Assembly (NCBI GenBank): GCA_020026335.1
Contig: JAHHQO010000003.1
Location: 1-64,000, forward strand
Direction: 5' to 3'
From: Alistipes sp.
Lineage (GTDB): Bacteria > Bacteroidota > Bacteroidia > Bacteroidales > Rikenellaceae
Length of the DNA stretch: 64,000 nucleotides
A program made the translations under genes and the position numbers. Of the stretch, positions 17,955 to 27,727 are shown piece after piece (the stretch's first letter is position 1; each line of letters begins with the position of its first letter). The notes below the pieces were generated by a model. The model ran no database searches. It worked only from the letters and a program-made list of their open reading frames with translations, and was not told the origin of the DNA.

Positions 17955-17967
17955 GTAGTAACTGCTG

Positions 17968-17999
17968 ATTGGATTTCTGGACCGAACGGATTATATTTG
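17968..17999 (+). promoter_or_regulatory. Promoter of the HTCS regulator
   Basis: ATTG at 17968-17971, 20 nt, then TATATTTG at 17992-17999. The -7 element is perfect and the -33 is one base off TTTG. The predicted start near 18005 gives a leader of about 20 nt. Confidence 0.7.
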
Positions 18000-18024
18000 T
18001 ATATCAATCTACGAAAAACTACCT

Positions 18025-21000
18025 ATGAAAAATAAATTACTTCTGTTGTCTCTGCTCTTGTTGTGGGGTGTGGTACAGGTGTTGTATGCCTCGCCCGTGA
18101 AGTATTACACCATCAACGAGGGTATGGCCAACAATGCCGTATATTCCATTATTCAAGACACCAAAGGACGAATGTGGTTCGGTACGATTGACGGACTACA
18201 CAGTTTCGATGGAAACAATATCCGTGTATGGCGTGATAAGAGTGTTGGTTCACTCGGTTCGATAGTCTATGTCATACACGAGGATGACTGCCAACGCTTG
18301 TGGCTGGGTACCGACCAGGGGTTGGCTGTTTTTGACTTGCGTACCGAGAAATTTTGGCCGGGCAACCGCCTGTCGGATATGGGTGTTGATATCAAATCGT
18401 GGGTCTGCTCCATTATACAAGACCATAAAGGATGGTTTTGGGTAACAACTATGGGACAGGGAATCTTTCGGTTCAATCCCTCTACTGGGCAGGTGCGTCA
18501 GTATTTGGGCATGGCCAAGACCAATTCCGATAATGTGACTTCCATACTCGAAGATCATGAGGGCGAAATTTGGACGGTGTCGTCCGATGACGGTGTGGCT
18601 CGTCTGGACAGGAAACGAGATATTTTTGTCCGTCAGTCGGGAAAGGAATTTGCCAGCAATCAAACGATATTTGAAGATTCGCAACATAACCTTTGGGTGG
18701 GGTCGTCTGGATGCGGATTACTGCGATTCAACCGAAAGACCTCCTCGCTCGAACAGGTGTTGAAACCTTTTGAAAAGAAGCGCCCTTTCCAGATTGTAAG
18801 GATTGTGGAGTGGCAGCCCGGAGAGCTGATGCTGGCCTCCGATGAAGGATTGACCTCCTATCAAATTGCATCGGGACAATGTACCCGTCTCGATGAAGAC
18901 AATAATCTGAAAATCAATGATAAGTATATTCATTCACTATGTGTGGACCGGGAAGGGGCTTTGTGGGTGGGAACCTATTTCGGTGGCGTGAACTACATTG
19001 CCCCGCGCAACAACCATATCCGTCACTATTGTTCCGAAAATACCGATATGGATGCTCGTATTATCGGAGTTTTTGCCTATGCCGACCATGGAAATCTGTG
19101 GTTGGGAACAGATGATGCCGGCTTCTTCTATTGGGACAGAGCCAAAAACCACTTTAAGTTCTTCAGACCCGATGCTTCATCGTTGAGTCCCACTTATAAA
19201 AATATTCATGCTCTGTTGCAGGATGGAGACCGACTCTTTGTGGGTATGTATGTGGGCGGTCTCGATATTCTTGACCTCAAGCGCGGTACGCTACGCAATT
19301 ATCAAGGTAATTCCTCGTCTCGTTCACTCTACACCAACCATATCTACTCACTCTATAAGGATAGCTACGGACAGATATGGATTGGTACAACGGGAGGCTT
19401 GAACCGCTATAATCCGTTGAACGACGATTTCGACCGTATTTATGAAGTCTCACAGGTCAATGTCGTTGATATTATGGAGGATAGTTCAGGAGCGTTGTGG
19501 GTCTGTTCGACAAATAGGGGCGTATTTCGGCTTGATCGTGCTACACAAAAGTGGCGGCACTTTTGTTATTCGACCAAAGATTCGCTTTGCACAATGCCTT
19601 CAAATCACATACAGACCATTGCGCAGGACGATTTTGGGGATATATGGTTGGGAACTATCGGTGACGGACTGCTCCGCTTCGACAGAGAGAAGCAACGGTT
19701 TGTTTCCGTACCACTGTCCTCTGAAATTCGTGTGATTCAGAAACTCATCGCACAGGGTGGAGACTTGTGGATGTCGACGAGTAATGGACTCTATGAATAC
19801 GATTTGAGTCATGGAATATTGCATACCTATAACAAGGATGACGGGTTGCAGGATAACTATTTCCTTCCGAATTCCGGCATCCGTCTTTCTGATGGCACAT
19901 TGTTCTTCGGTGGTATTAATGGCTTCAACGAGATTCATCCAACCCATTTGAGTAATCGCAATCGAAAGCCCGATGTGTTGCTTACCGATTTTAGGTTGTT
20001 CAATAAACCTGTCGATATCGGCAGTGACAACTCTCCATTGAAGGAGTCTGTCACCTATGCGGAAAAATTGGTGTTGGATGACGAACAGTCGGTTTTCAGC
20101 TTCTCGGTCAATGCCCTCAATTATGGCAATGCGTCAAAGACTTGCTATCGCTATAAGATGGAGGGGCTCAATGAGGAGTGGATTGAAACTCAGCGTCCGC
20201 CATCAATCATGTATATCCGTATTCCGTCGGGTCGCTATACGTTCCGTGTGTCGGTGTCAACGGGCGATGGTATATGGTACGAGGATGTCAAGACGCTGCC
20301 TATCGAAATCCTTCCGCCCTGGTGGGCTTCCTGGTGGGCAATTGTAGGGTATTTGCTGGTGCTTGCCGGACTGCTTTCTTATGTTATTGTAAGAATGAAT
20401 CGCCGCCACCGAAAGAAGATTGCATACCTCTCAATGGAGAAGGACCGCGAAATCTACCGTAGCAAGATGGAATTCTTTACGTTGATGATTCATGAGATTC
20501 GCACTCCGCTGACATTGATACTTGCGCCGTTGGACAATATCATGCGTTCGAAACAGACTATTGCTGAGGCAAAGCCCGAATTGCAGATTATTGAACGCAA
20601 TGGCAAACGGCTGTTATCACTGGTCAATCAACTGATGGATTTCCGAAAGGTGGAGAGCAGCGGTATGGATATTCGCCTGCAACCAACAGACATCAAATCG
20701 CTACTCATCGGCCAGTGTCAGCAATTTGCCGTCTCGGCATCGCTGAAAAACATTACGCTGGAGATGGATTTGTTGAGAGAGGAGGGTTATGCCAATGTCG
20801 ATGCCGAGGCTTTTACGAAGGTGGTAAGTAACCTGTTGTCTAATTCTTTGAAATTTACCTCCACACATATCTGGGTGACACTGGCTGCCACCCCCACTGA
20901 CGAATTGAAGCTGACGGTAAAGGATAACGGCGTGGGAATATCGCCCGACGACCAGCAGAAGATTTTCCAGCCCTTCTATCAGGTCAACCGACCTGCGGAT

Positions 21001-21975
21001 AATGTGGGTACAGGAATAGGGCTGCTGTTGGTGAAGAAAATGGTCGACCTGATGTCCGGAACCTTGCAATTGGAAAGCCGTTTGGGAATGGGTACCTCGT
21101 TCTCGGTCAGCTTCAAACGCTGTGCGGCACCTGTTGGTGAGAAGGGGGGAGTTCCCGCGATAGAAAGTGAGGGTGACGATGAGCCGGCTCGCGTTGCTGC
21201 GGGACACAAGGAGCATACCATCATGGTGGTGGATGATAATGTTGATTTGCAGGAGTATCTGCGTATGTTGTTGGGAGACCTGTATACGGTAGTGTGTGTG
21301 AACAACGGTGAGGAGGCACTCAAGATGCTGGGAGAGCAATTGGTCGATTTGGTAATCTCCGATGTGATGATGCCCGTAATGAACGGCATGGAGTTGTGTC
21401 GTCGATTGAAAAGCAATATCCAGTTTAGCCACTTGCCCGTCATTCTACTCACCGCCAAAGTGTCTGTTGATAGCAAGGTGGAGGGTTTGGAGTGCTGTGC
21501 GGATTTCTACATCGAAAAACCTTTCTCTTCTGAGGTGCTCCGGGCACAAATTGCCAGCATCTTTGCCAATAGAGAACATATTCACGGCTGTTTCCAATCC
21601 GATTTGCAGATGTCTCCGGCAACAGATTCTCTGTCGAAACTCGATGCGGAGTTCTTCGAACGTGTTTCGTCCTCAATCTTGGAACATTTGTCACACCCCG
21701 AATTTGGTGTTGAGGAACTGGCACGTGAGGTGGGTATTTCGCGTTCCGGACTATTTGCCAAGATGAAGACTGTGTCGGGAATGACTCCCAACGAATATGT
21801 CCGTCTCATTCGTCTGAAACGTGCGGCAGAGTTGCTGGCGGGACGAGATGAGCGTTCTATTAGTGAAATCTGCTTTTGTGTGGGCTTTTCTTCGCCATCG
21901 TACTTTGCCAAATGTTTCCAGCAACAGTATGGTGTTTCTCCCACCGATTTTAAGAAAAAGCACGCGACAGAATAG
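18025..21975 (+). CDS. Hybrid two-component system regulator (HTCS) of the PUL
   Basis: The 1316-residue inner-membrane sensor-regulator combines kinase, receiver and transcription factor. A signal peptide (1-22) is followed by a periplasmic two-component propeller of repeats such as IWIGTTGGLNRYNP (about 30-650), a Y_Y_Y domain (about 695-765) and one membrane segment (about 766-790). HisKA carries His823 in MIHEIRTP. The HATPase has NLLSNSLKFT and DNGVGI. The receiver has Asp1113 in ISDVMMP. The C-terminus is an AraC-type HTH (about 1225-1312). HTCS proteins bind a specific oligosaccharide and turn on the adjacent PUL, here 7617-17894. It has its own promoter and terminator. Confidence 0.96.
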   Translation: MKNKLLLLSLLLLWGVVQVLYASPVKYYTINEGMANNAVYSIIQDTKGRMWFGTIDGLHSFDGNNIRVWRDKSVGSLGSIVYVIHEDDCQRLWLGTDQGLAVFDLRTEKFWPGNRLSDMGVDIKSWVCSIIQDHKGWFWVTTMGQGIFRFNPSTGQVRQYLGMAKTNSDNVTSILEDHEGEIWTVSSDDGVARLDRKRDIFVRQSGKEFASNQTIFEDSQHNLWVGSSGCGLLRFNRKTSSLEQVLKPFEKKRPFQIVRIVEWQPGELMLASDEGLTSYQIASGQCTRLDEDNNLKINDKYIHSLCVDREGALWVGTYFGGVNYIAPRNNHIRHYCSENTDMDARIIGVFAYADHGNLWLGTDDAGFFYWDRAKNHFKFFRPDASSLSPTYKNIHALLQDGDRLFVGMYVGGLDILDLKRGTLRNYQGNSSSRSLYTNHIYSLYKDSYGQIWIGTTGGLNRYNPLNDDFDRIYEVSQVNVVDIMEDSSGALWVCSTNRGVFRLDRATQKWRHFCYSTKDSLCTMPSNHIQTIAQDDFGDIWLGTIGDGLLRFDREKQRFVSVPLSSEIRVIQKLIAQGGDLWMSTSNGLYEYDLSHGILHTYNKDDGLQDNYFLPNSGIRLSDGTLFFGGINGFNEIHPTHLSNRNRKPDVLLTDFRLFNKPVDIGSDNSPLKESVTYAEKLVLDDEQSVFSFSVNALNYGNASKTCYRYKMEGLNEEWIETQRPPSIMYIRIPSGRYTFRVSVSTGDGIWYEDVKTLPIEILPPWWASWWAIVGYLLVLAGLLSYVIVRMNRRHRKKIAYLSMEKDREIYRSKMEFFTLMIHEIRTPLTLILAPLDNIMRSKQTIAEAKPELQIIERNGKRLLSLVNQLMDFRKVESSGMDIRLQPTDIKSLLIGQCQQFAVSASLKNITLEMDLLREEGYANVDAEAFTKVVSNLLSNSLKFTSTHIWVTLAATPTDELKLTVKDNGVGISPDDQQKIFQPFYQVNRPADNVGTGIGLLLVKKMVDLMSGTLQLESRLGMGTSFSVSFKRCAAPVGEKGGVPAIESEGDDEPARVAAGHKEHTIMVVDDNVDLQEYLRMLLGDLYTVVCVNNGEEALKMLGEQLVDLVISDVMMPVMNGMELCRRLKSNIQFSHLPVILLTAKVSVDSKVEGLECCADFYIEKPFSSEVLRAQIASIFANREHIHGCFQSDLQMSPATDSLSKLDAEFFERVSSSILEHLSHPEFGVEELAREVGISRSGLFAKMKTVSGMTPNEYVRLIRLKRAAELLAGRDERSISEICFCVGFSSPSYFAKCFQQQYGVSPTDFKKKHATE

Positions 21976-21992
21976 CCGTACATCGTGAATGG

Positions 21993-22036
21993 GGAAGCCC
22001 TCGAAAGTCTGTACTTCCGAGGGCTTCCTTTATTTT
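21993..22036 (+). terminator. Terminator of the HTCS gene
   Basis: An 11-bp stem ggaagccctcg (21993-22003) with cgagggcttcc (22018-22028) is followed by a T-rich tail. Confidence 0.85.
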
Positions 22037-22155
22037 TTATCTTAAATCATTGCGGTCGGTTTACGTTGTCGAGACTTCTTATCCTCCCACCTCCCCACGT
22101 TTGAAAATATTTTGTGAAAATGGGACGCGAGTGGGGCGTTATCGCAAAAAAGAGT

Positions 22156-22163
22156 TATCTTTG
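22156..22163 (+). promoter_or_regulatory. -7 element of the cobalamin operon
   Basis: TATCTTTG is an exact TAnnTTTG match 7 nt before the riboswitch begins. No clear TTTG at -33 was found. Confidence 0.6.
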
Positions 22164-22170
22164 CGCTGAA

Positions 22171-22335
22171 GGTTTCTCAACGATGTACTGTCGTTGCGAT
22201 GAAAGGGAATCCGTGTGAAAATCCGGAACAGTACTCGCTGCTGTAAGTTTCGATAAAATGTCTGCCACTCTTTGGCCACTGACCCGTCGGGTTGGGAAGG
22301 CCGGACAGACGGAAACAAGTCAGAAGACCTGCCTT
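22171..22335 (+). promoter_or_regulatory. Cobalamin riboswitch
   Basis: Conserved blocks of the AdoCbl riboswitch appear in order: GGGAATCCGTGTGAAAATCC then GGAACAGTACTCGCTGCTGTAA (22205-22246), GCCACTG with a neighbouring hairpin and GGGAAGGCCGG (22275-22304), and AAGTCAGAAGACCTGCC (22317-22333). It lies in the leader of the operon 22504-27472. Cobalamin binding is expected to shut off expression of the uptake genes when vitamin B12 is plentiful. A possible expression-platform hairpin, ACCTG...CAGGT, follows at about 22355-22373. Confidence 0.95.
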
Positions 22336-22503
22336 CATGGCTCTGAATGGGATACCTGCGGGATTACAGGTGGTGACCGGACAACTTCTGACGGATATAA
22401 CGGTCGATGCGGACTTCTGTGCCGTGCGGCGCGCTACGACTCATCTCTTCTCTCCTTCTCCACATTCAGAACCGCCGAAAAAGTGGATTAAATTTGAAGA
22501 AAT

Positions 22504-24195
22504 ATGAAAAGACTTTTTTTTGTGATGGCTCTCCTCGCCACTGTGCTGACATCGTGCAGCAGTAGCGATGATATGCCTGCCGGTTCGGTTCCCGAAATCA
22601 CCCTCGACAGCGAAACAGGTGTCTACACCGTCAAGACGGGGCGTAAGCTGACCATTGCCCCCTTGTATCGCAATGTGGGCGAGACGACCGTCTATCTGTG
22701 GACGGTGGACGATAAGGAGGTGTGCCGCACCCCCTCGTATACTTCGGTGTGGAACGAAACCGGTGAGGTATTTATCAAGCTGAAGGTCTCCAACGGACGC
22801 GGACTCTCTGCGCAGGAGGAGATGAGGGTCGATGTGGTGGAGACCGAAATCCCCATCATCTCCTATTCCGAGGCGGAGAAGGGCTTCACCGTGCAGGTGA
22901 ACAGCGATTTGAAACTCACGCCCGATGTGAGAGAGACCTCTCTCAAGACCACCTTTTCGTGGTCGGTGAACGGTAAAAAAGTCTCTTCGGAAAAGGATTA
23001 CACCTTCCGTCCCGAGCGTGAGGAGACCTATCATCTGCTGTTCGAGACTCACAACGATGACGGTGACGACAAGTTGCAGTTCGATGTGCGCGCCTTCAAG
23101 GCGGAGAATATGCCCGTGGAGTGGTCATTCGACCGGAAGGAGTATAACCTCTCGTCAGGTCGTAAAATCCGCCTGTCGCCGAGCGTGGTGGAGAATGCCA
23201 CTTCGGCAGTCTATACATGGAAAGTCAATGGCACGCAGAAGCAGGAGGGTAGCGAAATGGCGTATGTCTTCGCCGACTCGCAGGAGGGCGACTATCGCGT
23301 TGAGGTGACCCTCAAGCAGGGCAGCCACCAACTCACCGAGCAGCTGACCGTCCATGTCTGCCCCAAGGAGGGTACTTACCGCCGTATGCCGACCGCTTCG
23401 AGCCGTGCCAATTGCAATAAAGTATATTCCTTCCTCCCCGCTCCGGGTCAGTTTGTCAATGAGAACTACTGGTGTGCAAACATGGAGCAGGCGAACGCCA
23501 AGGCCGAGGAGCTGCTCCGCACCGAGAAATATATCTCGTTGGGTAACTTCGGAGGTGAGATTGTCGTGGGCTTCGACCACAGCGTGAACAATAGTGGCGA
23601 TTACGACATCGTTGTCCGTGGCAATGCATTCGACGGCAGTTCCGAGCCGGGCGTCGTGTGGGTGATGCAGGACGAGAACGGTGACGGCAAGCCCAACGAT
23701 ACATGGTACGAGCTGAAAGGTTCGGAGTACGGCAAGTCGGAGTGCTGGCAGGACTACGCCGTGACCTATTTCCGCCCCAAGGCTGCCAAGATGGACGTGC
23801 AGTGGGTGGATAACCGCGGCAACCGTGGCAAGGTCTATTACATCGGCGATTTCCACCGTCAGGACTACTACTATCCCATGTGGGTCGAGAGCGACAGCTA
23901 CACCCTGCGAGGCACACGCCTGGCAGCCCGTAACGAACTCATTGACGGCATATGGGTGAACAAGGCCTACGATTGGGGCTATGCCGACAACTTCTCCCTC
24001 AAGGATATGGTTCCCGGCAAGGACGGCTACAATCGATTCAAGATTTCCGATGCCGTGACCTTCGAGGGTCGCCCCGCCGATTTGAAGTATGTCGATTTCG
24101 TGAAGGTGCAGTGCGCTGTCAATGCCCAGAGCGGTCGTCTCGGTGAACTTTCGACCGAGGTGGTCGGCATCACAGATTACCACATTTCGAAATAA
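22504..24195 (+). CDS. Cobalamin-operon surface lipoprotein with PKD-like domains
   Basis: The 563-residue lipoprotein has Cys18 in VLTSC followed by SSSDD, a serine/acid-rich start common to surface-exposed Bacteroidetes lipoproteins. Two or three PKD-like beta-sandwich modules (about 30-290) each carry the pattern YxWxVxxKxV, as in TTVYLWTVDDKEV, TTFSWSVNGKKV and AVYTWKVNGTQK. The C-terminal part (about 295-563) is of another type (YWCANMEQANAKAEELL, GGEIVVGFDHSVNNSGDYDI). It directly follows the riboswitch and precedes btuG and btuB, so a role in capturing cobalamin or related corrinoids at the surface is likely. It could correspond to a BtuH-type binder, but I cannot confirm that. Confidence 0.75.
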   Translation: MKRLFFVMALLATVLTSCSSSDDMPAGSVPEITLDSETGVYTVKTGRKLTIAPLYRNVGETTVYLWTVDDKEVCRTPSYTSVWNETGEVFIKLKVSNGRGLSAQEEMRVDVVETEIPIISYSEAEKGFTVQVNSDLKLTPDVRETSLKTTFSWSVNGKKVSSEKDYTFRPEREETYHLLFETHNDDGDDKLQFDVRAFKAENMPVEWSFDRKEYNLSSGRKIRLSPSVVENATSAVYTWKVNGTQKQEGSEMAYVFADSQEGDYRVEVTLKQGSHQLTEQLTVHVCPKEGTYRRMPTASSRANCNKVYSFLPAPGQFVNENYWCANMEQANAKAEELLRTEKYISLGNFGGEIVVGFDHSVNNSGDYDIVVRGNAFDGSSEPGVVWVMQDENGDGKPNDTWYELKGSEYGKSECWQDYAVTYFRPKAAKMDVQWVDNRGNRGKVYYIGDFHRQDYYYPMWVESDSYTLRGTRLAARNELIDGIWVNKAYDWGYADNFSLKDMVPGKDGYNRFKISDAVTFEGRPADLKYVDFVKVQCAVNAQSGRLGELSTEVVGITDYHISK

Positions 24196-24262
24196 TCCTA
24201 CCACGATGAGGAGTGCGCAACCCGTGTCGGGAAGTGCATTCTTCATCTTTTTTTGTCAGAAT

Positions 24263-25393
24263 ATGTTTTCCAGAATCAAGAGATATACCTCGTGGCTGAC
24301 CCTCGCGACCGTGCTCCTCACCGGATGTATGGAATGGGACTACGGCACGATTGAGGACTTCAACCCCGATGTCAAACCCGGTGAGGTGACCACCCCCGGC
24401 GGTTCGTCGGACATGGAGGGCTGGGTGTCGGGTGACGGGCTTTTTGTGGTCAATGAGGGCAACTTCCAGTCGGGAACGGCGACCCTCTCGTACTACGACA
24501 CCAAAAGCAAGAAGGTCGAAAACGAGGTCTTCAAACGTGCCAACGGATTTAAGTTGGGCGATGTGGCGCAGTCGATGGTCATTCGCAAGAACATCGGCTG
24601 GGTGGTGGTCAATAACTCCCACGTGGTCTTCGCCATTGACATCAACACCTTCAAGGAGGTGGGGCGCATCACCAACCTCCCCTCGCCGCGTTATATGCAC
24701 TTCCTCTCCGACGAGAAGGCCTATATCACCCAGCTGTGGGACAACCGCATTCTGATTGTCAATCCCAAGACTTACAGCATCACGGGCGAGATTGTCTGCC
24801 CCGACATGACCACCGACCGCGGCTCCACGGAGCAGATGGTGCAGTATGGCAAATACCTCTTTGTCAATTGCTGGTCGTACCAGAGACGCATCTTGAAGAT
24901 TGACACCGAGACCGACAAGGTGGTGGGTGAGTTGGAGGTGGGCATACAGCCCTCGTCATTGGTCGTGGACAAGAACGGCAAGCTGTGGACAGCCACCGAT
25001 GGCGGTTATGAGGGTAGCATCTTCGGCTATGAAGCCCCTTCGCTCTACCGTATCGATGCCGAGACCTTCACCATCGAGAAGCAGTTTACCTTCGATTTGG
25101 ACGACAGCCTCACGGAGTTGCAGACCAACAGCGCAGGCGACAAACTCTATTGGATTAACGGCGATGTGTGGTGCATGGGCATCGATGACAAGCGTCCGCC
25201 CCTGCGACCCTTTCTCAAGAGCCGCGACACGAAGTATTACGGACTGACCATCAATCCTCTCAATGATGAGGTCTATGTGGCAGATGCCATCGACTACGAA
25301 CAACAGGGTATCATCTACCGCTATTCGCCCTCCGGCGAACTGGTGGACCAGTTCTATGTGGGCATTATCCCCGGAGGTTTCTGCTGGCGGTAA
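24263..25393 (+). CDS. btuG: BtuG-like surface cobalamin-binding beta-propeller lipoprotein
   Basis: The ATG at 24263 is chosen over an upstream in-frame ATG inside the previous gene because it gives a normal lipoprotein signal (LATVLLTGC). The mature chain, 376 residues with the signal, is a seven-bladed propeller with repeats such as GLFVVNEGNFQSGTATLSYYD and IDINTFKEVGRITNLPSPRY, a good fit to BtuG (DUF5074-type). BtuG binds vitamin B12 very tightly at the cell surface and hands it to BtuB. It lies between the PKD-like lipoprotein and btuB under the riboswitch. The stop is 12 nt before the btuB ATG. Confidence 0.88.
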   Translation: MFSRIKRYTSWLTLATVLLTGCMEWDYGTIEDFNPDVKPGEVTTPGGSSDMEGWVSGDGLFVVNEGNFQSGTATLSYYDTKSKKVENEVFKRANGFKLGDVAQSMVIRKNIGWVVVNNSHVVFAIDINTFKEVGRITNLPSPRYMHFLSDEKAYITQLWDNRILIVNPKTYSITGEIVCPDMTTDRGSTEQMVQYGKYLFVNCWSYQRRILKIDTETDKVVGELEVGIQPSSLVVDKNGKLWTATDGGYEGSIFGYEAPSLYRIDAETFTIEKQFTFDLDDSLTELQTNSAGDKLYWINGDVWCMGIDDKRPPLRPFLKSRDTKYYGLTINPLNDEVYVADAIDYEQQGIIYRYSPSGELVDQFYVGIIPGGFCWR

Positions 25394-25405
25394 AACGACA
25401 ATGTG

Positions 25406-27472
25406 ATGAAGAAAAATCTACTCTATATTATGCTCCTGCTGCTGCCCGTGGCGGTTGAGGCACAGGAGAACGCACCGCGCCACAACATCAATATCCGCGA
25501 GGTGACCATCACGGGACACCGCCCGATGAAGGAAATCGGTGTGCAGAAAACGCAGTTCGACTCCGTGGTACTGAAGGAGAATATCGCCCTGTCGATGGCG
25601 GATGTGCTGACCTTCAACTCCTCGATTTTTGTGAAGAGCTATGGCCGTGCGACCCTCTCCACGGTGGCATTCCGCGGTACGTCGCCCTCCCACACACAGG
25701 TTACGTGGAACGATATGCGCATCAACAGCCCCATGCTGGGTATGACCGACTTTTCGATGATTCCGTCCTACTTCATCGACGATGCCTCGCTGCTCCACGG
25801 GACTTCGTCCGTGAATGAGACGGGTGGCGGTCTGGGCGGTCTGGTGAAGCTGGGCACGCGCCCGGCACAGAATGAGGGCTTTGGAGTGCAGTATATCCAG
25901 GGCATCGGCTCGTTCCATACCTACGATGAATTCCTGCGCCTGACCTATGGCAATGACCATTGGCAGACTTCCACACGTGTGGTCTACTCCTCCTCGAAAA
26001 ACGACTTCAAATACCGCAACCGCGACAAGAAGGAGAACATCTATGACGATGAGATGAACATCATCGGTTCGTACTATCCCACCGAGCGCAACAAACACGC
26101 TTCGTTCAAGGATTTCCACCTCTTGCAGGAGGTCTACTACAATACGGGCAAGGGTGACCGCTTCGGATTGAATGCATGGTATATCGGCTCCAACCGCGAG
26201 CTGCCGATGCTGACGACCGACTACCTCGATGACATGTTCTTCGAGAACCGCCAGCGCGAGCAGACCCTTCGCAGTGTCCTCTCGTGGGATCACCTGCGCC
26301 GCACCTGGAAGTCGGGACTCAAACTGGGCTATATCCACACCTGGATGGCGTATGACAATAAGGAGGACCGTGGCAACGGCGATTTGTCGGCGACCCGTTC
26401 GCGCAGCTGCATCGACACCTTCTTCGCCAAGGCGGAGGGCGAGTTCACCCCCTCGGAGAAGTGGCTGTTTTCGGGTAATGTCACCATGCACTACCACGAT
26501 GCTTCGAACTATCAGTATTGGGAGACGGTCTCCTCATCGGGCGAGTCCACGATGGTACAGCCGGGCGAACGCTACGACAAGGGGCGTCTGGAGCTGTCGG
26601 GTGCTGTCTCTGCCAAGTGGAGACCCATCGAGCGGTTCGGCATGTCGCTGGTGCTGCGCGAGGAGGTCTATGGCGGGGACTGGACGCCCCTCATTCCTGC
26701 ATTCTTTGTCGATGGCGTGATTTCCAAGCGCGGTAATGTGGTGGCGAAGGCCTCCATCTCGCGCAACTTCCGCTTCCCCACACTCAATGACCTCTACTTC
26801 CTGCCGGGCGGTAACGTCAATCTGAAGAAGGAGAGCGGCTGGAGCTACGATGCCGGTGTGTCGTTTGAGGTGGGGCGCAACGGCAGCTATGCCCTCAAGG
26901 GCAGTGCCAACTGGTTCGACTCCCACATCGATGACTGGATTATCTGGTTGCCCACCGTCAAGGGCTTCTTCTCGCCGCGCAACCTGAAGAAGGTGCATGC
27001 CTACGGTGTGGAGACCTCTCTGGATTTGAATATCCTCCTCTCGCCCGAATGGCAGTTGGAGGTGGGCTCTACCTTCTCGTGGACACCCTCCATCAACGAG
27101 GGCGACAAGTTCTCTGCCGGAGACCGCTCCGTGGGTAAACAGCTACCCTATGTCCCCGAATATTCATCGACGGTGAGCGGCCGTCTGGCGTGGCGCAACT
27201 GGTCGCTGGGCTACAAGTGGTGCTATTACAGCCGCCGCTACACGATGACCAGCAACGAGAACACTCTCACGGGCTATCTGCCGCCCTACTATATGAATAA
27301 CCTCTCGCTGGAGAAGGTGCTGAAGTTCAAATGGGCGGATTTGTCGTTGAAGGGTGCGGTGAACAATCTTTTCGATGAGGAGTACCTCTCGGTGTTGTCG
27401 CGTCCCATGCCGGGTATCAACTTCGAGTTCTTCATCGGCATCACCCCCAAGTGGGGCAAGAAGCACAAATAA
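25406..27472 (+). CDS. btuB: BtuB-like TonB-dependent cobalamin transporter
   Basis: The 688-residue TonB-dependent receptor lacks the CarboxypepD-like extension of SusC. The ATG at 25406 is preferred to the GTG just before it. A signal peptide ends near VEAQE. The plug domain includes NIREVTITGHRPMKEIG, DVLTFNSSIFVKSYG and AFRGTSPSHTQVTWNDMRINSPMLG. The barrel ends GINFEFFIGITPKW plus a short tail. It imports cobalamin together with BtuG. The riboswitch, BtuG neighbour and size make BtuB much more likely than another TonB receptor. Confidence 0.9.
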   Translation: MKKNLLYIMLLLLPVAVEAQENAPRHNINIREVTITGHRPMKEIGVQKTQFDSVVLKENIALSMADVLTFNSSIFVKSYGRATLSTVAFRGTSPSHTQVTWNDMRINSPMLGMTDFSMIPSYFIDDASLLHGTSSVNETGGGLGGLVKLGTRPAQNEGFGVQYIQGIGSFHTYDEFLRLTYGNDHWQTSTRVVYSSSKNDFKYRNRDKKENIYDDEMNIIGSYYPTERNKHASFKDFHLLQEVYYNTGKGDRFGLNAWYIGSNRELPMLTTDYLDDMFFENRQREQTLRSVLSWDHLRRTWKSGLKLGYIHTWMAYDNKEDRGNGDLSATRSRSCIDTFFAKAEGEFTPSEKWLFSGNVTMHYHDASNYQYWETVSSSGESTMVQPGERYDKGRLELSGAVSAKWRPIERFGMSLVLREEVYGGDWTPLIPAFFVDGVISKRGNVVAKASISRNFRFPTLNDLYFLPGGNVNLKKESGWSYDAGVSFEVGRNGSYALKGSANWFDSHIDDWIIWLPTVKGFFSPRNLKKVHAYGVETSLDLNILLSPEWQLEVGSTFSWTPSINEGDKFSAGDRSVGKQLPYVPEYSSTVSGRLAWRNWSLGYKWCYYSRRYTMTSNENTLTGYLPPYYMNNLSLEKVLKFKWADLSLKGAVNNLFDEEYLSVLSRPMPGINFEFFIGITPKWGKKHK

Positions 27473-27495
27473 TATTCGTGTTAAAATAAGTGGAA

Positions 27496-27532
27496 ACGGA
27501 GATGCGCCGACAAGGCATATCTCCGTTTTTTT
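27496..27532 (+). terminator. Terminator of the cobalamin operon
   Basis: Stem acggagat (27496-27503) pairs with atctccgt (27519-27526), and a run of seven T follows, 20 nt after the btuB stop. Confidence 0.85.
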
Positions 27533-27727
27533 GCTATTTCCTGCTGTTTTTTACCGCTTTTACCGCCTGTTATCCTTGTGCCGTTGTGCCGGCCTTGTAC
27601 CTGCCAGCCCGCTCCTTCGTACGTCCCTCCTCGTGGTGTGCTGTCACGTCTCTGTCGATAAAAAAATCCCCGAACAGCGCCTTTCGACGGTTCGGGGAAT
27701 GTAATATATCGGCTGTTGTCACGCCCG

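Noticed and set aside
22258..22507. Reading frames of 71-77 codons ahead of the cobalamin operon
   Set aside because: They lie across the cobalamin riboswitch and its expression platform, which explain the conservation better.
24122..24262. Longer start for btuG
   Set aside because: The extra 47 codons overlap the end of the previous gene and hide a good lipoprotein signal that begins at 24263.
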